DNA of 64,000 bases from Mycobacterium avium subsp. avium (lineage in GTDB: Bacteria; Actinomycetota; Actinomycetes; Mycobacteriales; Mycobacteriaceae): positions 4,712,001-4,776,000 of the forward strand of contig NZ_CP046507.1 in the NCBI RefSeq assembly GCF_009741445.1, in the 5' to 3' direction. This document shows positions 26,671-34,734 of the stretch, one piece after another; the stretch's first letter is position 1, and every line of letters begins with the position of its first letter. The translations under genes were made by a program, and so were the position numbers. The notes beneath the pieces were generated by a model. That model ran no database searches. It saw only the letters and a program-made list of their open reading frames with translations, and was not told the DNA's origin.

Positions 26671-26928
26671 GTGCTTCGAGTGGCTCAATCAGCGCTGAAG
26701 CACGGCTATTCGATCGAGGAGATCTCCCACGCCTACGACAATTACGTGTTCGAGGGCACCATCGACGACGGCGCCGATCCCCCGAAAATATTGACCATCG
26801 GGCCAGACAGCGCGGCCAACTTATTGGAACTCGTCGGCGGTCGCCGGCCCAACGGGGATCATCTGATCTGGCACGCGATGCGTTGTCGACGTCAATATCT
26901 AATACTGGTCCCGGATTGCGGGATGTGA
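26671..26928 (+). CDS. Small putative toxin, DUF4258/BrnT-like
   Basis: An 85-residue protein. Its layout follows small actinobacterial toxin-like proteins normally encoded just upstream of a ribbon-helix-helix antitoxin: an N-terminal ALKHGYSIEEISHAYDN helix with the KHG motif (10-12). A central LTIGPDSAANLLEL strand pair and a C-terminal WHAMRCRRQYL strand complete it. That fold is RelE/BrnT-like, and such toxins are often RNases; no activity is shown here. Four bp after its stop comes HsdR, whose first ~170 residues are two copies of the cognate antitoxin domain, and no free antitoxin gene exists nearby. GTG 26671 is preferred (leaderless promoter); a TTG at 26662 is in frame. Family naming is from pattern memory, so function is moderate confidence. 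Confidence 0.6.
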   Translation: MLRVAQSALKHGYSIEEISHAYDNYVFEGTIDDGADPPKILTIGPDSAANLLELVGGRRPNGDHLIWHAMRCRRQYLILVPDCGM

Positions 26929-26932
26929 TCAC

Positions 26933-29893
26933 ATGAAAAGGGAAAGCAAGCGCGCAGGGCTCAGTTCCGAAGGAACCCTCGCAGAGGAGGATCTTGCAGC
27001 GCTCGCCGCTGAGGCTGAGCGAGGCTACGACCCTCTCCGCATTTCACGCGCCCCTGGGCGCCCTCTTATGGGATCCGCTGCGGCCGTCGTACTACCCGTC
27101 CGACTCCATGCCGATTTGCACGCAGCCGTCAAAAGACGAGCCGCGGCCGAGCGCACGTCAGTCAGCGAGCTGATTCGGCACGCTGCACTCCTGTACCTTG
27201 CAACGGAAGCCGCTCAACCGCCTGACGCCGCTATCGCGGCTGATTTGCCGTCCGCCGCCGCTGAAGCAGAGACGGGTTACGACACCAAAACAATCCGACC
27301 GCAGCATCGGCCAAAGCGACGAGCCGAGGTCGTACCGATCCGTGTACCGCCGGAACTCAAGGAACGTCTCGAAGCGCGCGCTAATTCGGAGCAGACATCG
27401 GTCAGCGAAATCGTCCGCGCAGCGCTCCGTACGCTATTTGGCGACCCGGAAGACGATCCGCCGACAACACCTGGCGCATCACTAAAGTCACGAAGGCGGC
27501 CGAGCGAGGCCGACACATGCCGCAATTATGTGCTCCCGAAACTGAAAGACGCGGGGTGGACAGAAGAGCAAATCATCGAGCAGTACCGCATCACCGACGG
27601 ACGAATTGTCAAGGTCGGATCTAAACACCGGCGAACCGCTCCGCTTCGAGCCGACTACGTGCTGGAGTACGAGCCGGGTATGCCGATCGGCGTTGTCGAA
27701 GCCAAGCGCGAATACTCGACCCCCGGCAAGGGGATGCAACAAGCGAAGAACTACGCACAATTGCTCGACGTGCCGTTCGCCTACTCGACGAACGGCGTGA
27801 GCATCGTCGAAGACGACCGAAACACCGGTATTGAGCGAGCCAACCTGTCCACGTTCCCTTCACCCGAAATGTTGTGGGCCCGTTATCGAGAATGGAAGGG
27901 GATAAAAGACGATTCTGCCGCCGATGGCCTTCTGCTTCCGTTCAACCGTTCGCTGCGTAATGCGGATGGCACAGTTAAAGAGCCGCGCTATTACCAGCGG
28001 ACCGCGATCAACCGCACAGTCGAGGCCATCCTCGCGGGCGACAAAAGGTTGCTCCTCACTATGGCTACGGGTACCGGCAAGACGTTCGTATCGATGCAGA
28101 TCGTGTGGAAGCTCTGGAACAGTCAGTGGGTCCACGGCCGGCATCCGCGCATCCTCTACCTGGCCGACCGGAACGTGCTTGTCGACCAACCGATCGAGCG
28201 CGAGTTCAAGCCAGCCTTCGGGGCTGGCGAAGGTTCGCCAATTTGGAAGCTGAAAGGAACTGCCAAGTCGGGTCGCGAGATTTACTTCGGCCTCTACCAA
28301 CAGCTCGCCGATGGCGGCGACGAGCCAACCGGTATGTTTCGCCAATTCGCCCGAGACTTCTTCGACCTGGTCATCGTCGATGAGTGCCACCGCGGTAGCG
28401 CTCGAGCCGAGTCCTCGTGGCGGAAGATCCTCGATCACTTCAGTCCGGCGACGCAGCTGGGTATGACGGCCACGCCCAAGCGCGACGAGACAGCTGACAC
28501 TTACGCGTACTTCGGCGGTGCACCGCTGTTCGAGTACACCTTGGCTCAGGGGATTGAGGACGGTTTCCTAGCGCCCTATCGTGTGCGTCGGGTTGTGCTC
28601 AGCCCCGACGCGCATGGATGGGCACCCGAGCAGGGCCAGCTCGACCTATTCGGAAAAGAGATCCCGCCCGGGCTGTACACGACGCCAGACTTCGAGCGGG
28701 TGGTCTCGCTGCTGAGCCGCACCGAGGCGGCTGCCAAGCACCTCACGAACTACCTTCACGCAACCGATCGGTTCGCCAAGACAATCGTGTTCTGCGCGAA
28801 CCAGGAGCACGCTGACCAGATGCGTCGGGCTCTGCACAATGCGAACTCCGACCTCACGCCGCAGCATCGGGACTATGTGGTACGGATCGTCAGCGACGAA
28901 CAGGAGATCGGCCAGGGACATCTCAGTCGGTTCTGCGACACCGAAGCGCAGTTCCCCGTGATCGCGACGACGTCCGAAATGCTTTCAACCGGGGTCGACG
29001 CGCCGACGGTGCGCAATATCGTTCTGTTCCGTCCGGTCGGATCGATGGCTCTGTTCAAGCAGATGATCGGCCGTGGCACGCGGCTGTTCCCCGACGAGGA
29101 CAAACTCTCGTTCGAAATCATCGATTATTCCGGCGCGAGTGCTTTGTTCAGTGATCCAGAATTCGACGGTCCCCCTGAGCACGTGATCGAGGAGGCAATC
29201 AACGACGAAGGCGATGTCGTTGAGGATGTTGTGGTCGAGGAGCCGGAGCCGTCGTTTGAACCAACGCCGCGGCCCGCTGATGTGGATGTTGATCTTGACC
29301 CGGAGGATCTCCCCGCGCCACGAGCCAAGTTCTACGTGGACGACGTTGAGGTCATCGTGACCGCAGAAGCCGTGTACGAACTCGACCCGCAGACCCAGCA
29401 GTTGCGGCTGGTGGAGTACCGCGACCTAGTGACCGAGACCGTCCGGTCGCTGTTCCCGAGCGCCAATGAACTGCGAGCGAAGTGGGCGAGCCGGGTCAGC
29501 CGCCGCGAGGTGCTCGATGCCCTGGCCGAACACGGGATCGACGCCGACGAGCTAGCTGATCGTGCCGGTCTGCCCGACGCCGACCCGATCGATGTTCTCG
29601 TGCACCTCGCTTGGAATCAGCCTCTGGCGACGCGTACGGATCGGGTGCGGCGCGTCCGCAAGGAATATTCGGATTTCTTCGAGGCCTTTCAACCCGCCGC
29701 CCGCGAGGTGCTCGAGTACCTCCTCGACAAGTACGCCGAGTACGGGATCAGTGAGTTGGAAAGCCCCGGTGTGCTCCAGGTCCCGCCGTTGTCGTCACTC
29801 GGTACGCCAGTCGAGATTGCCCGACGGTTCGGTTCACCCGAGGAGTGGCGTGCAGCTCAAACGAGGCTCGGAGAACTCGTGTATGTCTCCTGA
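26933..29893 (+). CDS. hsdR: Type I restriction endonuclease subunit R with N-terminal tandem antitoxin (RHH) domains
   Basis: A 986-residue motor/nuclease subunit. Residues ~27-90 and ~111-169 are two homologous ribbon-helix-helix units, each with an EAE-GYD segment, a Pro/Arg-rich linker and a core (VVLPVRLHADLHAAV and VVPIRVPPELKERL, ending TSVSE). The HsdR proper begins near residue 190 (SEADTCRNYVLPKLKDAGW). The nuclease site is D241 plus E256-A-K258, with Q269/Q270 and Y274. The SF2 motor has ATGTGKT (378-384), DECH (483-486), TAT (512-514) and QMIGRGTR (near 709). The C-terminus is of EcoEI type. All catalytic residues are present, so activity is likely. No credible internal start lies between the RHH and nuclease parts (first in-frame GTG is codon 200, without a ribosome site), so the fusion looks real. 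Normal EcoEI-type HsdR lacks this front part. Confidence 0.9.
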   Translation: MKRESKRAGLSSEGTLAEEDLAALAAEAERGYDPLRISRAPGRPLMGSAAAVVLPVRLHADLHAAVKRRAAAERTSVSELIRHAALLYLATEAAQPPDAAIAADLPSAAAEAETGYDTKTIRPQHRPKRRAEVVPIRVPPELKERLEARANSEQTSVSEIVRAALRTLFGDPEDDPPTTPGASLKSRRRPSEADTCRNYVLPKLKDAGWTEEQIIEQYRITDGRIVKVGSKHRRTAPLRADYVLEYEPGMPIGVVEAKREYSTPGKGMQQAKNYAQLLDVPFAYSTNGVSIVEDDRNTGIERANLSTFPSPEMLWARYREWKGIKDDSAADGLLLPFNRSLRNADGTVKEPRYYQRTAINRTVEAILAGDKRLLLTMATGTGKTFVSMQIVWKLWNSQWVHGRHPRILYLADRNVLVDQPIEREFKPAFGAGEGSPIWKLKGTAKSGREIYFGLYQQLADGGDEPTGMFRQFARDFFDLVIVDECHRGSARAESSWRKILDHFSPATQLGMTATPKRDETADTYAYFGGAPLFEYTLAQGIEDGFLAPYRVRRVVLSPDAHGWAPEQGQLDLFGKEIPPGLYTTPDFERVVSLLSRTEAAAKHLTNYLHATDRFAKTIVFCANQEHADQMRRALHNANSDLTPQHRDYVVRIVSDEQEIGQGHLSRFCDTEAQFPVIATTSEMLSTGVDAPTVRNIVLFRPVGSMALFKQMIGRGTRLFPDEDKLSFEIIDYSGASALFSDPEFDGPPEHVIEEAINDEGDVVEDVVVEEPEPSFEPTPRPADVDVDLDPEDLPAPRAKFYVDDVEVIVTAEAVYELDPQTQQLRLVEYRDLVTETVRSLFPSANELRAKWASRVSRREVLDALAEHGIDADELADRAGLPDADPIDVLVHLAWNQPLATRTDRVRRVRKEYSDFFEAFQPAAREVLEYLLDKYAEYGISELESPGVLQVPPLSSLGTPVEIARRFGSPEEWRAAQTRLGELVYVS

Positions 29894-29902
29894 TACTCAA
29901 TG

Positions 29903-29955
29903 AAAACTTGAGTTTGTATAGAGGTATAACAGTAAAACTACAGTTTTGATATAGG
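29903..29955. promoter_or_regulatory. AT-rich promoter with two palindromic operators ahead of abiEi
   Basis: Two related 22-bp direct repeats (29903-29924 and 29934-29955, 17 of 22 identical) each start with a palindrome, AAAACTTGAGTTT (29903-29915) and AAAACTACAGTTTT (29934-29947). They lie 31 bp apart, about three helical turns on one face. The line 29881-29940 counts 19 G+C of 60, far below its surroundings. A -10-like TAGGAT (29953-29958) falls just ahead of the GTG at 29965. This matches the paired inverted repeats bound by AbiEi antitoxins at their own promoters. Confidence 0.7.
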
Positions 29956-29964
29956 ATCGATAAT

Positions 29965-30561
29965 GTGCCTGCCGACCGCCGCGATCTCCGAAGGAGGCTA
30001 TTCAACCTTGCCTCCGAGCAGGCCGGGTACTTCACTGCTGCCCAGGCCAAGGCCGTCGGTTACTCGTACCAAGCACATGCCTACCACGTCGCCGCAGGCA
30101 ACTGGCTACGGATCGAGCGCGGACTGTTCCGACTCGCCGAATGGATCCCCGACGTTCATGACGACCTCGTGAGGTGGTCACTGTGGTCGCGCGGCCGAGG
30201 GGTCATCTCACATGAAACGGCTCTCGCGGTGCATGGCATCGGCGAGTTCGAATCGGCGCGCGTACAGCTAACCGTGCCGCCTGACTTCACAATGCACGAC
30301 GACGCCGTCGTCCTGCATCACGCCGAGCTCGATACCGATGATGTCCAGGATGGAACCGGCTTCCGAGTCACGACTCCCATTCGGTCGCTGATTGACGTCG
30401 CCGCGACAGCACCTGACGAGGATCAACTGGCCCGAGCAGTGGCGGATGCCCGACAGCGCGGGCTCCTTAGCATCCGATCACTGCGAACGCGAGCCGAATC
30501 CATCGACGCACGCGCAGCGCTCTACCTCGAGCGCGCGCTCAACCGCAGCGACACCTCATGA
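29965..30561 (+). CDS. abiEi: AbiEi-family antitoxin
   Basis: A 198-residue protein with an N-terminal winged helix (LFNLASEQAGYFTAAQAKAV, then HVAAGNWLRIERGLFRLAEW). A C-terminal antitoxin domain follows (GVISHETALAVHGIGEFESA, then RSLIDVAATAPDEDQLARAV). This is the known organisation of AbiEi antitoxins in type IV AbiE systems: the wHTH represses the operon and the C-terminal half counters the toxin. GTG start at 29965, with no strong ribosome site. It overlaps the toxin gene by ATGA. The unusual point is the setting, between hsdR and hsdM of one restriction system. Confidence 0.87.
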   Translation: MPADRRDLRRRLFNLASEQAGYFTAAQAKAVGYSYQAHAYHVAAGNWLRIERGLFRLAEWIPDVHDDLVRWSLWSRGRGVISHETALAVHGIGEFESARVQLTVPPDFTMHDDAVVLHHAELDTDDVQDGTGFRVTTPIRSLIDVAATAPDEDQLARAVADARQRGLLSIRSLRTRAESIDARAALYLERALNRSDTS

Positions 30562-31424
30562 CCTACAGCTCCCCGCAGGCATTGCGAACTGCCCTGGAAC
30601 ACCGACTGCTCATGGCCTCGCGAGAGGCGGGCGTCGGTCTGGACCGGCTCCGCCGACGGGTCCTGTTCGAACGGATCATGGCGCGCCTGCAGGCCGCCGA
30701 ACCAGGACTCTGGGTACTCAAGGGCGGCATGGCCCTCGAAGTGCGGCTGAGCGACGCCGCGCGTGTGACAAAAGATATCGACGTAGGCCTGCGCGACGAT
30801 GTACTGAGCCCGGCCGTCCTTCATGAGCGCCTGATCGACGCATTGTCCGACGATCCGTTCGGCGATCGGTTCATCTTCGAAGTAAGCGAACCGACCGCAC
30901 TTCGCGAGGACGGCGGTGGGCACCTCACTTGGCGCGTGCCGGTCGCGGCCTTCCTCGCCGGCAAGCCGTTCGGGGCGATCAAGCTGGACGTCTCACCTCG
31001 GGCGCACGAACTACAGGCGACCGACCAGTTGCCCTTGCCGAATTCCCTTGATTTCGCAGGTATCCCGACGACGGAAGTCGAGATTGTCGACGTGCACCGC
31101 CACGCTGCCGAGAAGTTCCACGCTATGACCCGGGACTTCGAAGACCGCGAGAACTCGCGCGTCCGCGACCTACTCGACCTCGTCCTCCTGATCGAGAACG
31201 ACTTGCTCAATTCTGGCCTAGTCGCTGACGCCGCACGTGCGGTCTGGGCCGAACGAAACGGGACGGGGCCGCCGCGGCCACTCCCTGCGCTGCCCTCCTC
31301 ATGGCCTGCCCGGTACGCGCAACTAGCTGACGACCATGATGTCGAGGCCCGAACCTTCCCGCAGGCGGTCGCGCTTGTGCAGAGCCTTTGGAACCAGATG
31401 TACCCAACCGAGAAGGGGCAGTAG
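30558..31424 (+). CDS. abiEii: AbiEii-family nucleotidyltransferase toxin
   Basis: A 288-residue DNA-polymerase-beta-like nucleotidyltransferase. The nucleotide-binding KGG (55-57) and the metal site TKDID (71-75, Asp73 and Asp75) are intact, together with IKLDV near 141-145, HAAEKF (182-187) and RVRDLLDL (201-208). AbiEii/MenT toxins transfer nucleotides to tRNA or otherwise block growth, giving phage abortive infection. All expected catalytic residues are present, so it should be active when not restrained. Its stop is followed at once by the hsdM start (no gap), so the methylase is made from the same message. Confidence 0.88.
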   Translation: MTYSSPQALRTALEHRLLMASREAGVGLDRLRRRVLFERIMARLQAAEPGLWVLKGGMALEVRLSDAARVTKDIDVGLRDDVLSPAVLHERLIDALSDDPFGDRFIFEVSEPTALREDGGGHLTWRVPVAAFLAGKPFGAIKLDVSPRAHELQATDQLPLPNSLDFAGIPTTEVEIVDVHRHAAEKFHAMTRDFEDRENSRVRDLLDLVLLIENDLLNSGLVADAARAVWAERNGTGPPRPLPALPSSWPARYAQLADDHDVEARTFPQAVALVQSLWNQMYPTEKGQ

Positions 31425-32912
31425 GTGGCGGCGAAAGCGAAGAAGCAGGCTCCAATGGCAACTTCACCGCAGGCGAAGCTCGCCGCAGTGATCAAATCCG
31501 CGCGCGACTACATGCGCAAGGACGCCGGGCTCAACGGCGACCTTGACCGCATCCCACAACTGGCTTGGCTGCTGTTCCTCAAAGCCTTTGACGGCCTTGA
31601 GGAAAACCGCGAGATCACCGAGGAGAACTTCCGTCCCGCGATCGAGGCGCCGTACCGCTGGCGTGATTGGGCAGCGGACCCGAACGGGCGGACCGGCGAC
31701 GCGCTGCTCACCTTCGTCAACAACGAGCTGCTGCCATACCTGCGCGGCCTGTCCGGCACCGGGTCCCACGATCCGCGTGATGTCCTCGCCGCCGTCTTCA
31801 AAGAAACCTACAACCGGATGCTGTCCGGATACCTTCTCCGCGATGTCGTCAACAAGGTTAACGAGATCAACTTCGCCTCATCCGACGACATCCACACGAT
31901 GGCGCACCTCTACGAATCGATGCTGCGCGAGATGCGCGACGCTGCGGGGGATTCTGGCGAATTCTACACACCGCGGCCGATCATCCGGTTCATCGTCCAG
32001 CAGGTCGACCCACGGCTCGGCGAGGTCATTCTCGACCCAGCGTGCGGGACCGGCGGGTTCCTCGTCGAAGCGCTCGAACACCTCAGCCCGAAGGTGACCA
32101 CGACAGCCCAACTCCGAGCCCTGCACGAGAACCTACGTGGGATCGAGAAAAAGCCGCTGCCGTTCCTGCTCGGGATGATGAACCTCGTCCTGCACGGCGT
32201 CGGTCAGCCCAACATCACTCGCGGCAATGCGCTCGCCGAATCCATCACGCAGATCAGCAAGGCGCGGCGCGTCGACGTGATACTCACTAATCCCCCGTTT
32301 GGCGGCGAGGAAGAGAAGTCGATCCAAGCCAATTTCCCCGCCGACAAACAGACCGCCGAAACTGCCTGGCTGTTCCTCCAACTCGTCATCCGCATGCTCA
32401 AGGACGGCGGCCGATGCGGCATCGTCGTGCCAAACGGTCTGCTATTCGGCGGTGGTGTCGGTGCGCGGATCAAGAAGCAACTGCTCACCGAGTGCAACCT
32501 GCATACGATTGTCCGCCTGCCTGACGGCGCCTTCGCGCCCTACACGGATATTCCGTCGAATCTGCTGTTCTTCGACAAGACTGGCCGGACGAAAGAGATT
32601 TGGTACTACGAGATCTCGCCGCCTGAGGGCCGCAAGAAGTACTCGAAGTCAAAGCCCATGCGCTTCGAGGAGTTCGCGGACTGCCAGGTCTGGTGGTCGA
32701 ACCGCGTCGAGAACGAGCGCGCTTGGCGAGTGCCGATCGCCGACATCGAGGCCAATGATATGTACAACCTCGATCTGCGTAATCCGAACCGAGGCGACGA
32801 CCTCGCCCACCGCCCGCCAGCAGAACTGCTGGCTGAACTGATCGACACCGAACGTTCGATCTTGGCGCTTTTGGATGGCCTCCAGCGCGAGGTCACTGGG
32901 GAGGGCCCATGA
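31425..32912 (+). CDS. hsdM: Type I DNA methyltransferase subunit M
   Basis: A 495-residue N6-adenine methyltransferase. Motif I DPACGTGG (204-211) binds SAM; motif IV NPPFG (289-293) is the N6-adenine catalytic loop; GEFYTPR (178-184) is the usual HsdM signature. The N-terminal helical domain (about 20-150) and the C-terminal docking region for HsdS are both present. The start is GTG 31425 directly after the abiEii stop; an ATG at 31455 would trim 10 residues. It protects host DNA at the sites defined by HsdS. Its expression probably depends on the AbiEi-controlled promoter. Confidence 0.95.
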   Translation: MAAKAKKQAPMATSPQAKLAAVIKSARDYMRKDAGLNGDLDRIPQLAWLLFLKAFDGLEENREITEENFRPAIEAPYRWRDWAADPNGRTGDALLTFVNNELLPYLRGLSGTGSHDPRDVLAAVFKETYNRMLSGYLLRDVVNKVNEINFASSDDIHTMAHLYESMLREMRDAAGDSGEFYTPRPIIRFIVQQVDPRLGEVILDPACGTGGFLVEALEHLSPKVTTTAQLRALHENLRGIEKKPLPFLLGMMNLVLHGVGQPNITRGNALAESITQISKARRVDVILTNPPFGGEEEKSIQANFPADKQTAETAWLFLQLVIRMLKDGGRCGIVVPNGLLFGGGVGARIKKQLLTECNLHTIVRLPDGAFAPYTDIPSNLLFFDKTGRTKEIWYYEISPPEGRKKYSKSKPMRFEEFADCQVWWSNRVENERAWRVPIADIEANDMYNLDLRNPNRGDDLAHRPPAELLAELIDTERSILALLDGLQREVTGEGP

Positions 32913-34087
32913 CCGTCGAGCGCGTTCGTGTGGGCGACGTGCTGTCGTTGCAACGGCGCAGTGTCGATATCGAACCTTTTACCGAGTACTCGCTCATCGG
33001 CGTGTACTCGTTCGGCAAGGGCATCTTTCACCGGGAGCCGAGGCGTGGTTCAGAACTCGGTGACTACCGGTTCTTCTCCATTGCACCGGGCGACCTTGTA
33101 TTGAGCAACATTCAGGCATGGGAAGGCGCGATCGCATGCGCCCAAGAACGTGACGCGGGGACAATTGGGACGCACAGGTTTCTGACCTATGTTTCGCGTG
33201 ACGGACAGGTAGATACAGCCTGGGCGAAGTGGTTCTTCCTGAGCGAGCCTGGAATGGAGTTGATTCGAAAAGCTGCGCCGGGGACGACCATCCGGAACCG
33301 CACCCTTGCAATCGACCGGTTCGAGGCACTGGAGATTCCACTCCCGCCAATCGACGAACAGCGCCAGGTGGCCAGTCAACTAGATCGCCTGTCAGAAGTC
33401 GTCCAATTGGCGAGCGAGAGGCGACGTCATGGGGAGACTCTGTTCCGCGCCCTCACGGACAGCCGGGAGTCCAAACTAATTGCCGGGCTCGGCAAGACTG
33501 GAGTTCCGGCCCGACGCCTAGCCGACGTTGCTGAGATAAACCCCCGACCGACTCGACTGGCGGCCGACACCCTTGTTGCGTTCGTACCGATGGCAGCTGT
33601 TGATGCCGACACTGGCTCGGTGTCTGACGCAGAAGTCCGATCGGTCGCTGAGCTGGGCGCTGGCTATAAGCAGTTCCGAAGGGGGGACGTGATTTTCGCG
33701 CGCATCACGCCCTGCATGCAGAACGGCAAGTCGGCAGTATTCTCTGACCGCGACTATGGGCTCGGCTCCACTGAGTTTCATGTCGTTAGGCCGGGAAATG
33801 AGGTGTCTGCGGAATACATTCATCGAATCCTCCGGACACGCGCGGTCCGCCTGAACGCGACTGAGCACTTCACCGGCACTGCTGGACAGCAACGCGTGCC
33901 AGCAGATTTTCTGCGTGAACTCTTAGTTCCGATTCCGTCGCGTGAAGATCAACAGGAGATCGTGGCCAGCTTGGATGCTCTTCGAGCAAGCGCCGGAGAG
34001 TTCCGCGCCCTCAACCAGAAGGCCAGCGCATTGGCTAGATCGCTATTGCCGGCCTCCCTCAATGCGACCTTTACCCGCCTCACCTAA
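32909..34087 (+). CDS. hsdS: Type I specificity subunit S
   Basis: A 392-residue specificity protein with two target-recognition domains, about residues 1-150 and 195-345. Each is followed by a conserved helix spacer (EIPLPPIDEQRQVASQLDRL near 147-166 and LVPIPSREDQQEIVASLDAL near 343-362). The two halves are recognisably repeated, so a bipartite DNA target is expected; the sequence itself cannot be read off. ATG overlapping the hsdM stop (ATGA). No inverted duplicate hsdS is nearby, so phase-variable recombination is not suggested. The stop overlaps the convergent radC end by 4 bp. Confidence 0.93.
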   Translation: MTVERVRVGDVLSLQRRSVDIEPFTEYSLIGVYSFGKGIFHREPRRGSELGDYRFFSIAPGDLVLSNIQAWEGAIACAQERDAGTIGTHRFLTYVSRDGQVDTAWAKWFFLSEPGMELIRKAAPGTTIRNRTLAIDRFEALEIPLPPIDEQRQVASQLDRLSEVVQLASERRRHGETLFRALTDSRESKLIAGLGKTGVPARRLADVAEINPRPTRLAADTLVAFVPMAAVDADTGSVSDAEVRSVAELGAGYKQFRRGDVIFARITPCMQNGKSAVFSDRDYGLGSTEFHVVRPGNEVSAEYIHRILRTRAVRLNATEHFTGTAGQQRVPADFLRELLVPIPSREDQQEIVASLDALRASAGEFRALNQKASALARSLLPASLNATFTRLT

Positions 34088-34734
34088 GCGACAGCGTTCC
34101 AGCGGTCATTCGCCACCACGACGTGGCCCAGGAAGCGCAAGCCGACGGTGGTTGCGGCCGCTCTCACCGACGCCGTGACTTGCCGATCGGCGTCGCTGGC
34201 TTCGGCAGCGCCGCTCGGGTGATTATGTGCAATCGCGAAGGCCCGCCCGTCGTGTCGGAGTACTGCGTTCAGTATCTCGCGCACGGGCACGATCGACCGG
34301 GCAAGCGCACCTTCTGAGACGGTTACAACCTTCTTAACGTGATTTGCCGAGTCGCAGATCACGACAATGAGCCGCTCACGGCGAGCGCCGGCGAGTTCTC
34401 CTCGTGCGATTGTTGCGACGTCCTCAGCGCTCCGCAGCTGTGACGGATCACTGCGAACGCTTCGCCGGCTGAGTTGAAAGGCGGCCACAAGCGCAGCCGC
34501 CTTAGCCGGTCCGACGCCGGGACGCATCGCCAGCTCCTCCGGTCGCGCGCCAGCCAGTGCCTGGGCTGAGCCGTACTCTGCGATCAACTCGGACGCGAGT
34601 TCTAGGGCGCTCTTGCCCTTGGTGCCGTTGCGGAGCACAAGCGCGATAAGCTCGCCCGCCGTCAATGCGTCCACTCCGCAAGTGAGCAGCCGTTCCCGGG
34701 GCCGCTCGCACGGCGGGAGTGACCTGATCAGCAT
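34084..34734 (-). CDS. radC: RadC/JAB-domain protein (UPF0758)
   Basis: A 216-residue protein. The N-terminal helix-hairpin-helix region (MRPGVGPAKAAALVAAFQL) is followed by the JAMM metalloprotease-like domain with HNHPSGAAEASDAD, the full H-x-H-x7-S-x2-D zinc signature. Despite its name, RadC-type proteins have no proven repair role; they are frequent on mobile and defence islands. ATG 34734 is chosen because GGAGG lies about 10 nt upstream and the opening MLIRSLPPCERPRERLL is the family norm; a TTG at 34779 is in frame. It faces hsdS tail-to-tail with overlapping stops, marking the right end of the island. Confidence 0.88.
   Translation of the reverse strand: MLIRSLPPCERPRERLLTCGVDALTAGELIALVLRNGTKGKSALELASELIAEYGSAQALAGARPEELAMRPGVGPAKAAALVAAFQLSRRSVRSDPSQLRSAEDVATIARGELAGARRERLIVVICDSANHVKKVVTVSEGALARSIVPVREILNAVLRHDGRAFAIAHNHPSGAAEASDADRQVTASVRAAATTVGLRFLGHVVVANDRWNAVA

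Noticed and set aside
27530..27535. Separate HsdR start after the RHH domains (GTG, codon 200 of the fusion)
   Set aside because: No ribosome site precedes it and it falls inside the conserved HsdR opening, so it would cut into the nuclease part. The fusion reading is better.
32909..34087. Phase-variable hsdS cassette
   Set aside because: Only one hsdS is present, with no inverted partial copy or recombinase in the island, so shuffling is not supported.
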